Source of the DNA: an uncultured Bacteroidota bacterium
GTDB lineage: Bacteria; Bacteroidota; Bacteroidia; Chitinophagales; Chitinophagaceae
Direction: 5' to 3'
Length of the DNA stretch: 45,309 bases
Assembly (NCBI GenBank): GCA_903853805.1
Contig: CAINUN010000102.1
Span: 1-45,309, forward strand
Part shown: positions 10,316-19,433 of the stretch, piece after piece
How the letters are laid out: each line of letters starts with the position of its first letter
How positions within the stretch are numbered: the stretch's first letter is position 1
Made by a program: the position numbers and the translations under genes
The notes under the pieces: generated by a model
Told to the model about the DNA's origin: nothing
The model's input: the letters and a program-made list of their open reading frames with translations, nothing else
Database searches by the model: none

Positions 10316-11737
10316 ATGTTCAACGATGATGATGAAATATTTGATGATGAATGGGACGCGCTTGAAGACCTGTTGCAGAAATATGAAAAACTAAAAAAAG
10401 GAGTTACCTCTTCTCTTTTGGATGAAGAAGATTTTGAAAGAATAATTGAGCACTATTTGCAAAACAGCAATGAAGAACAGGCGATGCTTGCTTGCGATAT
10501 TGGTCAAACCTACTATCCGTTTTCTTCTTCCCTTTTATTATTGAAAGCCGAAGTGCTTACTCAATACCAAAAGTTTGGACAGGCTTTAAAATTATTAGAT
10601 GAAATAGAACAACTCGACCAACATAATATTGACGCAGTATTATTGCGCAACGATATTTTCATGGCACAAAACAAATATGATAAGGCAGCAGAATGGCTTG
10701 AAAAAAACCTCCAGAATTTTGACGGCAAAGAACAAGTAGAACTCCTCCTTGAACTTACTGATGTATATGACGAGCTCGAAAATTTTGATGCCGTTTTCAA
10801 CACGTTAAAGCGCATCATTGAAATGGAAAAACGCAATGAAGAGGCGTTACAAAAAATTTGTTTTTGGGCAGATTTTACTGGGCGCCTTGATGAAAGTGTT
10901 GCCCTACATACTCAAATCACAGAGGACGATCCTTACAATACTTTAGCTTGGTTCAACTTAGGCGCAGCTTACCAAAGTTTGAAGCTTTATGAAAAGGCAA
11001 TTGATGCTTACGAATATTGCATAGCCATTGACGATAAGTTTGAATATGCCTATCGCAATCTTGCCGATGCTTACATGCGCATGAGGTGGTATATCAATGC
11101 CATTGAGGTGTTGGAAAAACATTTAGAGATAGCCAAACCCGAAGACATTATTTATGAAGCCCTTGGTTATTGTTTTGAAAAACAAAAGAACTTTACCAAG
11201 GCAAGACAGTGCTATCGTCAAGCATCTCAGTTAAATCCTCAAGATGATTCTATTCCTTATAAAATTGGAGAAACTTACAGCAAAGAAAAGCAATGGGACA
11301 AGGCCATAAAGGCATATACTGTTGCTTTGAACCTCAATAAAGAAAGCGCAACCTATAGCATTGCAATTGGTAATTGCCTCATGGAAATGAATGTATTTCA
11401 GGAGGCACTACTTCTTTACCTCAATGCCGTTCGTTTGAAGCCATCACAAAAAAGCACTTGGGTGGCGTTAATTCGGGGTTTGTATTTTTCGAAGCTGTAT
11501 GATGAAGGGCTGACACAAATTCCAATGGCGAAAGAAAGTTGTGGCGAAAAAGCCGATTTCTATTATCTCCATGCTGCACTTTTATTAGAACTCGGAAAAA
11601 CAAAAGAAGCCATGTTGCAACTGGAAGAGGGTTTGAAGATAAGCCCAACAAAAGCAAGATCTTTTACACAACTCAACCCCGATTATTTATTAAGAAATGA
11701 CGTAGCTGATTTGTTGACAAGGTATAAGAAAAAGTAA
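10316..11737 (+). CDS. Tetratricopeptide-repeat protein
   Basis: A 473-residue soluble protein built mainly of TPR helices, a scaffold for protein-protein contacts; its partner is unknown. The first 30 residues are very acidic (FNDDDEIFDDEWD). Clear TPR units with the A-W-x-x-L-G-x-A-Y / A-x-x-x-Y pattern lie in the middle and C-terminal half, e.g. WFNLGAAYQSLKLYEKAIDA (about 217-236), YRNLADAYMRMRWYINAIEV and YKIGETYSKEKQWDKAIKAY. No signal peptide or membrane segment is seen, so it should be cytosolic. It is transcribed alone between a consensus promoter and a clear terminator. Function cannot be given. Confidence 0.85.
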   Translation: MFNDDDEIFDDEWDALEDLLQKYEKLKKGVTSSLLDEEDFERIIEHYLQNSNEEQAMLACDIGQTYYPFSSSLLLLKAEVLTQYQKFGQALKLLDEIEQLDQHNIDAVLLRNDIFMAQNKYDKAAEWLEKNLQNFDGKEQVELLLELTDVYDELENFDAVFNTLKRIIEMEKRNEEALQKICFWADFTGRLDESVALHTQITEDDPYNTLAWFNLGAAYQSLKLYEKAIDAYEYCIAIDDKFEYAYRNLADAYMRMRWYINAIEVLEKHLEIAKPEDIIYEALGYCFEKQKNFTKARQCYRQASQLNPQDDSIPYKIGETYSKEKQWDKAIKAYTVALNLNKESATYSIAIGNCLMEMNVFQEALLLYLNAVRLKPSQKSTWVALIRGLYFSKLYDEGLTQIPMAKESCGEKADFYYLHAALLLELGKTKEAMLQLEEGLKISPTKARSFTQLNPDYLLRNDVADLLTRYKKK

Positions 11738-11766
11738 CTACGGTATAATCCATATTAATGAAAATA

Positions 11767-11792
11767 AAAGTCCGATGCCTTTCGGACTTTTT
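11767..11792 (+). terminator. Rho-independent terminator after the TPR gene
   Basis: A 9-bp stem AAAGTCCGA / TCGGACTTT with a six-base loop is followed by TTG. It starts 30 bases after the stop codon. Confidence 0.85.
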
Positions 11793-11809
11793 GTTCATAA
11801 TCTGGTTTC

Positions 11810-12039
11810 CCCACTTTATACCATAATAATCCAGAAACTTGCATCAGTTTTCCCACTTTACTATTGAAAATGGGTTCAACTCAGTCAGTTGACGTCATTA
11901 CACTATACGGAATTGGTTCAGCGCAGCCAATTGACTCATTACACTATATGGAATTGGTTCAACTCAGTCAGTTGACGACATCACACTATACTGAATTGGT
12001 TCAGCGCGGCCCGCCGATGTAACCACAATATGTGTAATG
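11810..12039. repeat. 42-bp tandem array B (2 x 21 bp), higher-order
   Basis: Four units of 42, 41, 42 and about 42 bases begin at 11873, 11915, 11956 and 11998 with GGTTCA. Units 1 and 3 share CAACTCAGTCAGTTGAC, units 2 and 4 share CAGCGC(A/G)GCC, so the array is an 83-base ABAB duplication. Each unit ends ACACTATA(C/T)(G/T)GAATT, decayed in unit 4. A degenerate prefix at 11810-11872 repeats CCCACTTTA 42 bases apart. Units 1 and 3 can form a 6-bp hairpin (TCAACT / AGTTGA). The array occupies most of the gap between the convergent TPR and nuoN genes (11738-12099); besides the TPR terminator I see nothing else there. Confidence 0.8.
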
Positions 12040-12099
12040 ACTTAAGCAAATTTCCGAATAAGAAAACGAGGGTATAATTTTCTCAAAAAAGAGAATCTC

Positions 12100-13485
12100 C
12101 TACAAATTCAACAACAACTGAGGCATTAGACCTATCAATATCACCAACAAACAAGTAATGCCAAGCATCAACTTATCATATCCTGTGACTTCGTGGTTCA
12201 ATTCTGCTTCACCCGTTTTGAAATACATAGCAATGATTACTTTGAAGTAATAATAAACACTCACAGCAGCCATTATTAGCGCGAATATTACTAACCACAT
12301 TACCTGTCCTTGTTGCACCGCAGCAAGTAACACAAAATACTTAGCCATAAAACCACCTGTAAGTGGAATGCCCGCTAAAGACATGAGGAAAATAGTAGTA
12401 AAAAAGGCTAGTGCGGGTTCTTTCTTAGCTAGTCCGTTAAATCCATCGTAGGTATAGTCTTTCAACTTTATCAACACCGCAAACATACCAATAGTTGCTA
12501 CGCTATACGCTACCGCATAAATAACTATTCCCTGCCATGCTGTTGCATTCACACTCAATATTGCAAATAACATAAAGCCTGCTTGCGCAATAGATGAGTA
12601 TGCGAGCATTCTTTTTACACTTTGTTGAAAAACTGCAGTGATATTTCCAATAAATAAAGTGGTTGCTGTAATTACAGCAACAATCATCATCCAATGATTG
12701 GTAAGGTTTCCAAAAGAAGCATGGAACAAACGAAGAAACGCAACGAATACACCTGCTTTCACAATGGTGCTCATAAATGCAGTAAAAGGAGTTGGCGAAC
12801 CATCATACACATCTGGAGTCCACATGTGCATTGGCGCAGCAGAAACTTTAAATCCAAGTCCTATGATTAAGAATAAAATTCCCGACAAAGCCAATGGATT
12901 GAGCGCATCTGTTTGTAGCATTCTGAAATTAATGATATCGAAAGAGCCGGTAGCACCATAAAGCATAGCAATGCCCATTAAAAGTATACCAGTGGAGAAC
13001 GACCCCATTAAAAAGTATTTCAACGAAGCTTCTGTGCTCTTCAAGTTTCTTTTATCACTGCCTGCAAGAATGTATTGAGGGATAGAAAGTATTTCAATGC
13101 CAATAAAAAGCATCAACATGTTGCTGTATCCTGCCAACAGATAAATACCGACCATGATAAAAGCAATCAATGCAAAATACTCGCCCACATGCTTTCCTAC
13201 CTTTGCTATTTCTTTTCCTAACAATAAAATATATAACAACGCACAACCGCTCATCAACATACTAAACCAGATAGCAAAACTATCGAGACTCATCATGTTA
13301 TTGAGGTAAGCAGGTGCTGCAACTCCGGTGGCATTTATGGATTCATACACTTCCCATATATTAATGCCGAACAAGAAGAAAAATAAAACAGTTGCCAAAG
13401 AAACAATACCAGATTTGTTATTGGATAGGATGCTGGCAAACATCATAATCACTCCTATTATCGTTGCTGCAATTATTGCTTTCAT
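12100..13485 (-). CDS. nuoN: NADH-quinone oxidoreductase subunit N
   Basis: Antiporter-like proton-pumping subunit of complex I in the inner membrane. The 461 residues form about 14 transmembrane helices. The core carries the family signature with the pumping lysine, GLGFKVSAAPMHMWTPDVYDG (described here as positions about 207-227), and a later conserved lysine region (VKRMLAYSSIAQAG). It is the last gene of the 14-gene nuo operon; 48 A/T-rich bases separate it from nuoM. No strong terminator follows, only a weak 5-bp hairpin at about 12079-12097 before array B. Confidence 0.97.
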   Translation of the reverse strand: MKAIIAATIIGVIMMFASILSNNKSGIVSLATVLFFFLFGINIWEVYESINATGVAAPAYLNNMMSLDSFAIWFSMLMSGCALLYILLLGKEIAKVGKHVGEYFALIAFIMVGIYLLAGYSNMLMLFIGIEILSIPQYILAGSDKRNLKSTEASLKYFLMGSFSTGILLMGIAMLYGATGSFDIINFRMLQTDALNPLALSGILFLIIGLGFKVSAAPMHMWTPDVYDGSPTPFTAFMSTIVKAGVFVAFLRLFHASFGNLTNHWMMIVAVITATTLFIGNITAVFQQSVKRMLAYSSIAQAGFMLFAILSVNATAWQGIVIYAVAYSVATIGMFAVLIKLKDYTYDGFNGLAKKEPALAFFTTIFLMSLAGIPLTGGFMAKYFVLLAAVQQGQVMWLVIFALIMAAVSVYYYFKVIIAMYFKTGEAELNHEVTGYDKLMLGITCLLVILIGLMPQLLLNL

Positions 13486-13533
13486 TGAAAAGTCAAAAGT
13501 TAAAAGTTAAAAACGTTTTGTTTTGCCAGTTTA

Positions 13534-14997
13534 TTAAGGAACCATCATTTGAGCAACACTTTGTGTCAATTCCAACAATGGTTTAGGATAAACACCTAAG
13601 AAAATAACTAAAACTACAATTAGTGCCATTGCTAAAGATTCATTCGTCGTCATGTCTTTAGAAATGAGCATTGGTGTTGTGTTGCCAAAAGCTGTTTTCT
13701 GAACCATATTGAGTGTATAAACAGCACCTAGAATAATTCCCAAACCAGCAACTGCCATAAACACTATATTGTAAGCAGAAGCACTTTGGAATATGCCATT
13801 GAACAACATGAACTCACCAATAAATCCGTTAGTTAAAGGCAATGCAATATTGGCAAAGGAAATAATTGCTAAAGCAATTGCCATTTGAGGTGCAGCTGTT
13901 GCCATTCCTCCCAATTTGGTCATATCGCGTGTGCCATATCGATTCTCCACCATGCTAACAATCAACCACATTCCTGTGATATTTATTCCATGGTTAAACA
14001 TTTGCACCATTAAACCGTGCATACCCATTTGAGTATTGGAAAATGCTGCAGCACACATCAAACCCATGTGTGCGATAGATGAATAAGCAATCAAGCGCTT
14101 TAAATCTGTTTGTACAATGGCTAAAAATGATGCGTAAACAATGCCAATAATAGAAAGGATAATTACCGTATTCGACCAGAAAGCAACGCCTTGTGGCACC
14201 ATTGGAAACAACCAACGAAGGACCGCGAACATTCCCATCTTCACCATCAAAGCACTTAGAATTATGGTAACTGGTGTCGGAGATTGTTCGTAGGTATCAG
14301 GCTGCCAAGTATGGAATGGGAATATTGGAAGTTTAATAGCAAAGGCTATGAATATCATCCAAAAAACCCAACTCTGTGTTTCTGGGGCAAGTGAAGCGCC
14401 AGCATGTGTAATGTTTGCCCAAGAATAACTATTAGCACCGGGATTTAAGGTTGATAAATAAATCAAAGCTGCCAACATCATTAAACTGCCCACAAACGTA
14501 TAAACGAAGAATTTGAAAGTAACTGCAATTCTTTTTTCTCCGCCCCATTGAGAACAAAGGAAATAAACTGGAATTAATGCCAACTCCCAGAATGCATAAA
14601 ACAACAAGGCGTCATAGGCAAGAAATACGCCTGTAATGCCTGCCTGAGACAACAACATCAATCCATAAAAAGACCAAGGTCTTTCAACTTCTTTGTTCCA
14701 GTTAGCAATAATAATAACAGGCATTACGATGCCTGTTAATAAACAAAGCATAGCACTCATACCATCTGCATGCAAACTGAATTCAGTCCCCAATTGAGGA
14801 ATCCAAGGCATAGAAAAATCGAGGGTATTGTTTGTGCCAGAAAGTCCGGCAACCAAAATTTCATAAGACACAAAACCAGAAAGCACTAAAGTTGCCAATG
14901 TGCTTAATAATGCCAAGATTTTTACGCCTTCTCCTTTCAAAAAGAAGCTTAAAATTCCTGCAATCAATGGTATTAATAGAAGTAATGTCAGCATCAT
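13534..14997 (-). CDS. nuoM: NADH-quinone oxidoreductase subunit M
   Basis: Second antiporter-like proton channel of complex I. The 487 residues give about 14 membrane helices. Conserved features are the glutamate in the FYAFWELALIPVYFL helix, the lysine helix FAIKLPIFPFHTWQPDTY, and LKRLIAYSSIAHMG. It lies between nuoL (14 bases upstream) and nuoN. Confidence 0.97.
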   Translation of the reverse strand: MMLTLLLLIPLIAGILSFFLKGEGVKILALLSTLATLVLSGFVSYEILVAGLSGTNNTLDFSMPWIPQLGTEFSLHADGMSAMLCLLTGIVMPVIIIANWNKEVERPWSFYGLMLLSQAGITGVFLAYDALLFYAFWELALIPVYFLCSQWGGEKRIAVTFKFFVYTFVGSLMMLAALIYLSTLNPGANSYSWANITHAGASLAPETQSWVFWMIFIAFAIKLPIFPFHTWQPDTYEQSPTPVTIILSALMVKMGMFAVLRWLFPMVPQGVAFWSNTVIILSIIGIVYASFLAIVQTDLKRLIAYSSIAHMGLMCAAAFSNTQMGMHGLMVQMFNHGINITGMWLIVSMVENRYGTRDMTKLGGMATAAPQMAIALAIISFANIALPLTNGFIGEFMLFNGIFQSASAYNIVFMAVAGLGIILGAVYTLNMVQKTAFGNTTPMLISKDMTTNESLAMALIVVLVIFLGVYPKPLLELTQSVAQMMVP

Positions 14998-15011
14998 AAT
15001 TTCACAACCTT

Positions 15012-16898
15012 TTACCTAATCCAGAAAAAACTTAAAGCGAATAAAATAGTGATTCCAATAACCATCACGAAGATGTAAAAACCAACTTGTCCTGTTTGTA
15101 ATAAACGAACACGGTCACCACCAAATCGAACCAATTTACCAATGCCATTTACTATGCCATCAATGCCCATTTTTTCTACAAAACGATCGAGCATATCAGA
15201 CAAAGCATTCAACGGACGCACAATAATTGTATCATACAATTCATCCACATACCATTTGTTTTCGAAAACTTTTGAGAGTCCAGTATTAGCAACAAAGTTT
15301 GGTTTGCGATGAACAGCAACACCAATAATTGAAAACACAACAGCAATTGCTGTAGATATTCCCAACAACATCCATTCCGTATTATGTGCCATTTCTTCAT
15401 GAGCAATATTGGATACTGAAGTACTTAAGAAATTTCTGAGTGTGTGTGTCTCACTAATAACAGCCGGTAAACCTATATAACCACCAAATACAGAAAGAAT
15501 TGCCAATATGATTAATGGAAAAGTCATAGCTGCAGGACTTTCATGTAAATGATGTTCTTGGTCATGTGTCCCTCTAAATGTTCCAGTAAAGGTCAAAGTA
15601 TATAAGCGGAACATATAGAATGCGGTCATCATAGCGCCAAAAAGACCAAGCGCATAAATAGCTTTATTGTGTTCAAAAGTTGCCGCTAATATTTCATCTT
15701 TAGAGAAAAAGCCTGAGAAGCCAGGAATGCCTGCGATTGCCAAACAGCCAATAAGGAAAGTGATTTGGGTAACTTTCATTTTCTTGCCCAAGCCACCCAT
15801 TTTGCGAATATCTTGTTCGCCGCCCATAGCATGAATGACACTACCTGAACCAAGGAACAAAAGCGCTTTGAAGAAAGCGTGCGTCATCACATGAAAAACG
15901 GCAGTTGTGTAGGCACCCATTCCCAAAGCCATGAACATAAATCCAAGTTGACTAACAGTAGAATAAGCAAGCACTTTCTTAATGTCGTATTGTTTGATAG
16001 CAATAGTTGCTGCGATTAATGCAGTTATGCAACCAATCCAAGCAACAAAGGTCAAAGCATCAGGAGCTAAATTGTATAAAGCGGAACTACGAGCAATCAT
16101 GTAAATACCTGCTGTTACCATGGTAGCAGCGTGGATTAGTGCAGAAACAGGAGTAGGACCCGCCATCGCATCCGGCAACCATGTGTATAAAGGAATTTGT
16201 GCAGATTTACCCATAGCGCCAATGAACAAACAAATGGCAATCCAGTTATACATAGAAGGATTTGCTGTAGCGCCTGATTTCAATTGTCCGAAAAAGTCTT
16301 GATAGCTCAACGTTCCAAAATGGAAAAGAATGAGCAACATGCCTATTAAAAAGCCCAAGTCACCAATACGGTTCATTATAAAAGCCTTTTTCGCAGCATT
16401 GGTATAGTCTCTGTTTTTAAACCAAAATCCAATCAATAAATAAGAACACAATCCAACACCTTCCCAACCAATAAACATGACCAAATAGTTAGCGCCAAGC
16501 ACCAACAACAACATGGAGAAAATAAAAAGATTGAGGTATGCAAAATACTTGACCATGCCTTCATCTTCATGCATATATGATGTAGAATAAACATGAATTA
16601 AAAAGCCAATTCCCGTAATGATGAGCAAGAACGTAACTGATAAACTATCAACTTGAAAAGCAAATGGAATATTCAATTTGCCCGACTGAATAAAATCAAA
16701 CAAAACAATGGTGCTAGAAGCTCCTGTAGATTTTACTTCAAAGAAAATTCCGAGGGACACCACAAAGGATGCCAACACGGTTATGCTTCCAATCAATCCG
16801 CCAACGGATTTTGGAATTGTTCTCCAACCGATTCCGTTTATTAGGAATCCAATTAAGGGAAAAAGCGGTATCAGATATACTAAATTGGTCATCGTCAT
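15012..16898 (-). CDS. nuoL: NADH-quinone oxidoreductase subunit L
   Basis: The distal antiporter-like subunit, with the long lateral helix that clamps the membrane arm. The 628 residues match the family (about 610-640). Signatures: IGWEGVGLCSYLLIGFW, GAMGKSAQIPLYTWLPDAM, GPTPVSALIHAATMVTAG and KKVLAYSTVSQLG. After a C-terminal amphipathic stretch the protein ends in a final transmembrane helix. The start could be at 16898 or two codons later (MTMTNL). The preceding spacer has the repeated A-rich motif AAAAGTCAAAAGTCAA directly before the ATG. Confidence 0.98.
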   Translation of the reverse strand: MTMTNLVYLIPLFPLIGFLINGIGWRTIPKSVGGLIGSITVLASFVVSLGIFFEVKSTGASSTIVLFDFIQSGKLNIPFAFQVDSLSVTFLLIITGIGFLIHVYSTSYMHEDEGMVKYFAYLNLFIFSMLLLVLGANYLVMFIGWEGVGLCSYLLIGFWFKNRDYTNAAKKAFIMNRIGDLGFLIGMLLILFHFGTLSYQDFFGQLKSGATANPSMYNWIAICLFIGAMGKSAQIPLYTWLPDAMAGPTPVSALIHAATMVTAGIYMIARSSALYNLAPDALTFVAWIGCITALIAATIAIKQYDIKKVLAYSTVSQLGFMFMALGMGAYTTAVFHVMTHAFFKALLFLGSGSVIHAMGGEQDIRKMGGLGKKMKVTQITFLIGCLAIAGIPGFSGFFSKDEILAATFEHNKAIYALGLFGAMMTAFYMFRLYTLTFTGTFRGTHDQEHHLHESPAAMTFPLIILAILSVFGGYIGLPAVISETHTLRNFLSTSVSNIAHEEMAHNTEWMLLGISTAIAVVFSIIGVAVHRKPNFVANTGLSKVFENKWYVDELYDTIIVRPLNALSDMLDRFVEKMGIDGIVNGIGKLVRFGGDRVRLLQTGQVGFYIFVMVIGITILFALSFFWIR

Positions 16899-16912
16899 TT
16901 GACTTTTGACTT

Positions 16913-17212
16913 TTAATGCTTTAAGCGATTAAGAATATTAATGTCTACAGAATGTACTTTACGGTACATCATCACAATTATTGCAAGACCTACTGCAACT
17001 TCAGCTGCAGCCACCACCATGATGAAGAATACAAAAATTTGTGATGAAGGGTCGTTGAACATTTTGGAAAATGCAACCATCAACAAATTCACGGCATTGA
17101 GCATCAACTCAACGCACATAAAAATGATGATGGCATTGCGCCTCATCAATACCCCCATAATGCCAATGCAAAAAAGGGCGAGACTTAAGAATATATAATA
17201 CTGTATGGGCAT
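16913..17212 (-). CDS. nuoK: NADH-quinone oxidoreductase subunit K
   Basis: Small membrane subunit (99 residues, three helices) of the complex I proton path between NuoH and the antiporter modules. The conserved buried glutamates lie in MCVELMLNAVNLL (helix 2) and AAAEVAVGLAIIV (helix 3). It sits between nuoJ (12 bases upstream) and nuoL (14 bases downstream). Confidence 0.98.
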   Translation of the reverse strand: MPIQYYIFLSLALFCIGIMGVLMRRNAIIIFMCVELMLNAVNLLMVAFSKMFNDPSSQIFVFFIMVVAAAEVAVGLAIIVMMYRKVHSVDINILNRLKH

Positions 17213-17224
17213 TTGCCTTCAAGT

Positions 17225-17743
17225 TTAGTTTTTATCAATTACCAATGTTTCTTTTTTACCTATAACCATCGCACCAATCATAGCGCTTAGGAAAAGAACA
17301 CTGCTTATTTCAAATGGAAAAACATAATTCTGGAACAATGTCTTTCCAAGATTTTTCATTAATCCGATATCGGTTGCTGTTTTTTCAATCACTCCAGCAG
17401 CTTTCATATCTCTTAGAGCAGCCAAGATGAGTAAAAACAAAATGCCACCAGAAATAATTCCTGCAAACTGAACCAAACGGCTTTTTTGTGGTTCCACATC
17501 AGCATTCAAATTCATGAGCATGATGACGAAAAGAAACAAAACCATAATGGCCCCGGCATAAACAATGATGTTTACAATTGCTAGAAATTGTGCATTCATC
17601 AAAATATAATGACCCGAGATGGCAAAGAAAGTTGCGATTAAAAACAACACACTGTTAATTGGGTTTCGGCTAAGGATAACGCCAAGCGCTGATCCAATTG
17701 CCATGGCGGTTAAAAACCAAAAAATTGCCTCAAATAAATCCAT
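17225..17743 (-). CDS. nuoJ: NADH-quinone oxidoreductase subunit J
   Basis: Membrane subunit of complex I (172 residues, five predicted helices). The conserved third helix, with a tyrosine and glycine used in coupling, appears as VNIIVYAGAIMVLFLFVIML. Its start overlaps the nuoI stop by one base, so translation is coupled. Confidence 0.97.
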   Translation of the reverse strand: MDLFEAIFWFLTAMAIGSALGVILSRNPINSVLFLIATFFAISGHYILMNAQFLAIVNIIVYAGAIMVLFLFVIMLMNLNADVEPQKSRLVQFAGIISGGILFLLILAALRDMKAAGVIEKTATDIGLMKNLGKTLFQNYVFPFEISSVLFLSAMIGAMVIGKKETLVIDKN

Positions 17744-18255
17744 TAGTTAGCGTTTACTTTTTTAGGATGAGGAATTAGCAAATCAGTCTTTTTATAAATC
17801 ATGCCTTGTCTTGTATAATTGGCAGGCATTACTGTTTCGCTCATGTATATTGCGTCCTTTGGACAAGCTTCTTCGCATAAACCACAAAAGATACAACGAA
17901 GCATATTGATTTCATATTTTGCCGCATACTTTTCTTCGCGGTATAGGTTTTCTTCACCGGCTTTTCTTTCGGCAGCTTCCATTGTAATTGCTTCTGCCGG
18001 ACATGCAACTGCGCATAGTCCGCAAGCAGTGCAGCGCTCACGTCCTTCTTCATCTCGGTTTAAAACATGCAGTCCACGAAAAACAGGACTAAAGGGACGT
18101 TTTTTCTCAGGATAACTTACCGTTGCTTTTTTCTTTACAATATGAGAAAGCGTGATGCTCAATCCTTTGAGTATAGCAGGAACATAAAGCTTCTCTCCAA
18201 ATGTCATTGGATTCCGATTTATTTCAACTGCTCTATTTGTAATTCTTTGCATCAA
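17743..18255 (-). CDS. nuoI: NADH-quinone oxidoreductase subunit I
   Basis: Carries clusters N6a and N6b in the peripheral arm, passing electrons towards NuoB. Two perfect 4Fe-4S motifs are seen, CTACGLCAVACP and CIFCGLCEEACP (each CxxCxxCxxxCP). The 170 residues include a basic N-terminal extension (MMQRITNRAVEINRNP). The C-terminus reaches the nuoJ start. Confidence 0.98.
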   Translation of the reverse strand: MMQRITNRAVEINRNPMTFGEKLYVPAILKGLSITLSHIVKKKATVSYPEKKRPFSPVFRGLHVLNRDEEGRERCTACGLCAVACPAEAITMEAAERKAGEENLYREEKYAAKYEINMLRCIFCGLCEEACPKDAIYMSETVMPANYTRQGMIYKKTDLLIPHPKKVNAN

Positions 18256-18263
18256 TCAGTTTT

Positions 18264-19331
18264 TTATTTCGTTAACCACAATATTACTCCTCCCGTAATC
18301 AACATATTTACCAAAGCAAGAGGTATCAAAGACTTCCAGCCAAGTTTCATCAATTGGTCATAGCGGAAACGTGGAAGCGTCCAGCGGATGAACATGAAGA
18401 AAAGGATGAAAGCAATAATTTTTATAAAGAATACAGAAACACAAGAAAATGTAAACACCCAAGCAGGAAGATTTGCTGATACCCAATCCATGCCAGGATA
18501 ATTATAACCACCAAAGAAAAGTACTGACATCACTGCCGAACTAATAAACATATTGATGTACTCAGCAAAAAGGTACAAGCCTAATTTCATGGAAGAGTAC
18601 TCAAGATGATAGCCCATGTTCAGTTCACTGTCAGCTTCTGGTAAATCGAAAGGCGCACGATTCAATTCTGCGAAAGCGCAAACTAAGAATATGAAAAAGC
18701 CCAATGGTTGTTTGAAAAAATTCCAAGTGAAATAGCCATCGTTCCAAAAGCCATGTTGTTGGTCAACAATCTCACGAAGGCTTAGAGAACCTGTCAACAT
18801 TAACAACGCAATTAAGGAAAGTCCCATTGCTAATTCATAAGAAATTGCTTGAGAAGCCGCACGAATACTACTTAATAAAGAAAACTTGTTGTTTGAAGCC
18901 CATCCACCAAGCATAATACCATATACCCCTAAACTCACTACCCCAAAAACGAACAACATACCAATGTTAATGTCAGCAACTTGAAGAGAAACAGTGTGCC
19001 CTGCAAATTCAAAGGAAGGTCCCCATGGAATTACAGCACTGGTCATCAAGGCTGTTGTCATGAATAAACAAGGTCCGAAAATGAAGATGAATTTGTTAGC
19101 GTTAGTTGGAATGATTTCTTCTTTGAAAAATAATTTTCCTCCATCGGCAAGTGGTTGCAACAAACCGAAAATTCCGGCACGAGAAGGACCGATTCTGTCT
19201 TGCATAATGGCAGAAACTTTACGCTCTGCCCAAGTAGCATAAGCGGCAATTGCCAGTGATATCAACAGTATCGTGGTAATGAGAGATAGTTTTTCAACTA
19301 AAAAAAACCAGTCTATTTGCATTAGTAGCAT
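18264..19331 (-). CDS. nuoH: NADH-quinone oxidoreductase subunit H
   Basis: Membrane subunit at the quinone entry, joining the peripheral and membrane arms. It has 355 residues and about eight helices. Family motifs: WAERKVSAIMQDRIGPSRAG, LLQPLADGGKLFFKEEI, the quinone-chamber acidic segment FAELNRAPFDLPEADSEL and RWTLPRFRYDQLMKLGW. A 102-base spacer separates it from nuoG, the longest gap inside the operon. Confidence 0.98.
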   Translation of the reverse strand: MLLMQIDWFFLVEKLSLITTILLISLAIAAYATWAERKVSAIMQDRIGPSRAGIFGLLQPLADGGKLFFKEEIIPTNANKFIFIFGPCLFMTTALMTSAVIPWGPSFEFAGHTVSLQVADINIGMLFVFGVVSLGVYGIMLGGWASNNKFSLLSSIRAASQAISYELAMGLSLIALLMLTGSLSLREIVDQQHGFWNDGYFTWNFFKQPLGFFIFLVCAFAELNRAPFDLPEADSELNMGYHLEYSSMKLGLYLFAEYINMFISSAVMSVLFFGGYNYPGMDWVSANLPAWVFTFSCVSVFFIKIIAFILFFMFIRWTLPRFRYDQLMKLGWKSLIPLALVNMLITGGVILWLTK

Positions 19332-19433
19332 TGCGGTGCAAAATTATTGTTAGTTACTCAATTTCTATTTTTCTTTTAGTCACTTGCCGATGATTGCTAT
19401 CAGCAATAAAGGTGTTGTTACTGTCTGAATTAT

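Noticed and set aside
12079-12097. Terminator directly after nuoN
   Set aside because: Only a 5-bp stem (TTCTC/GAGAA) without a good T-run on the minus strand; too weak to call.
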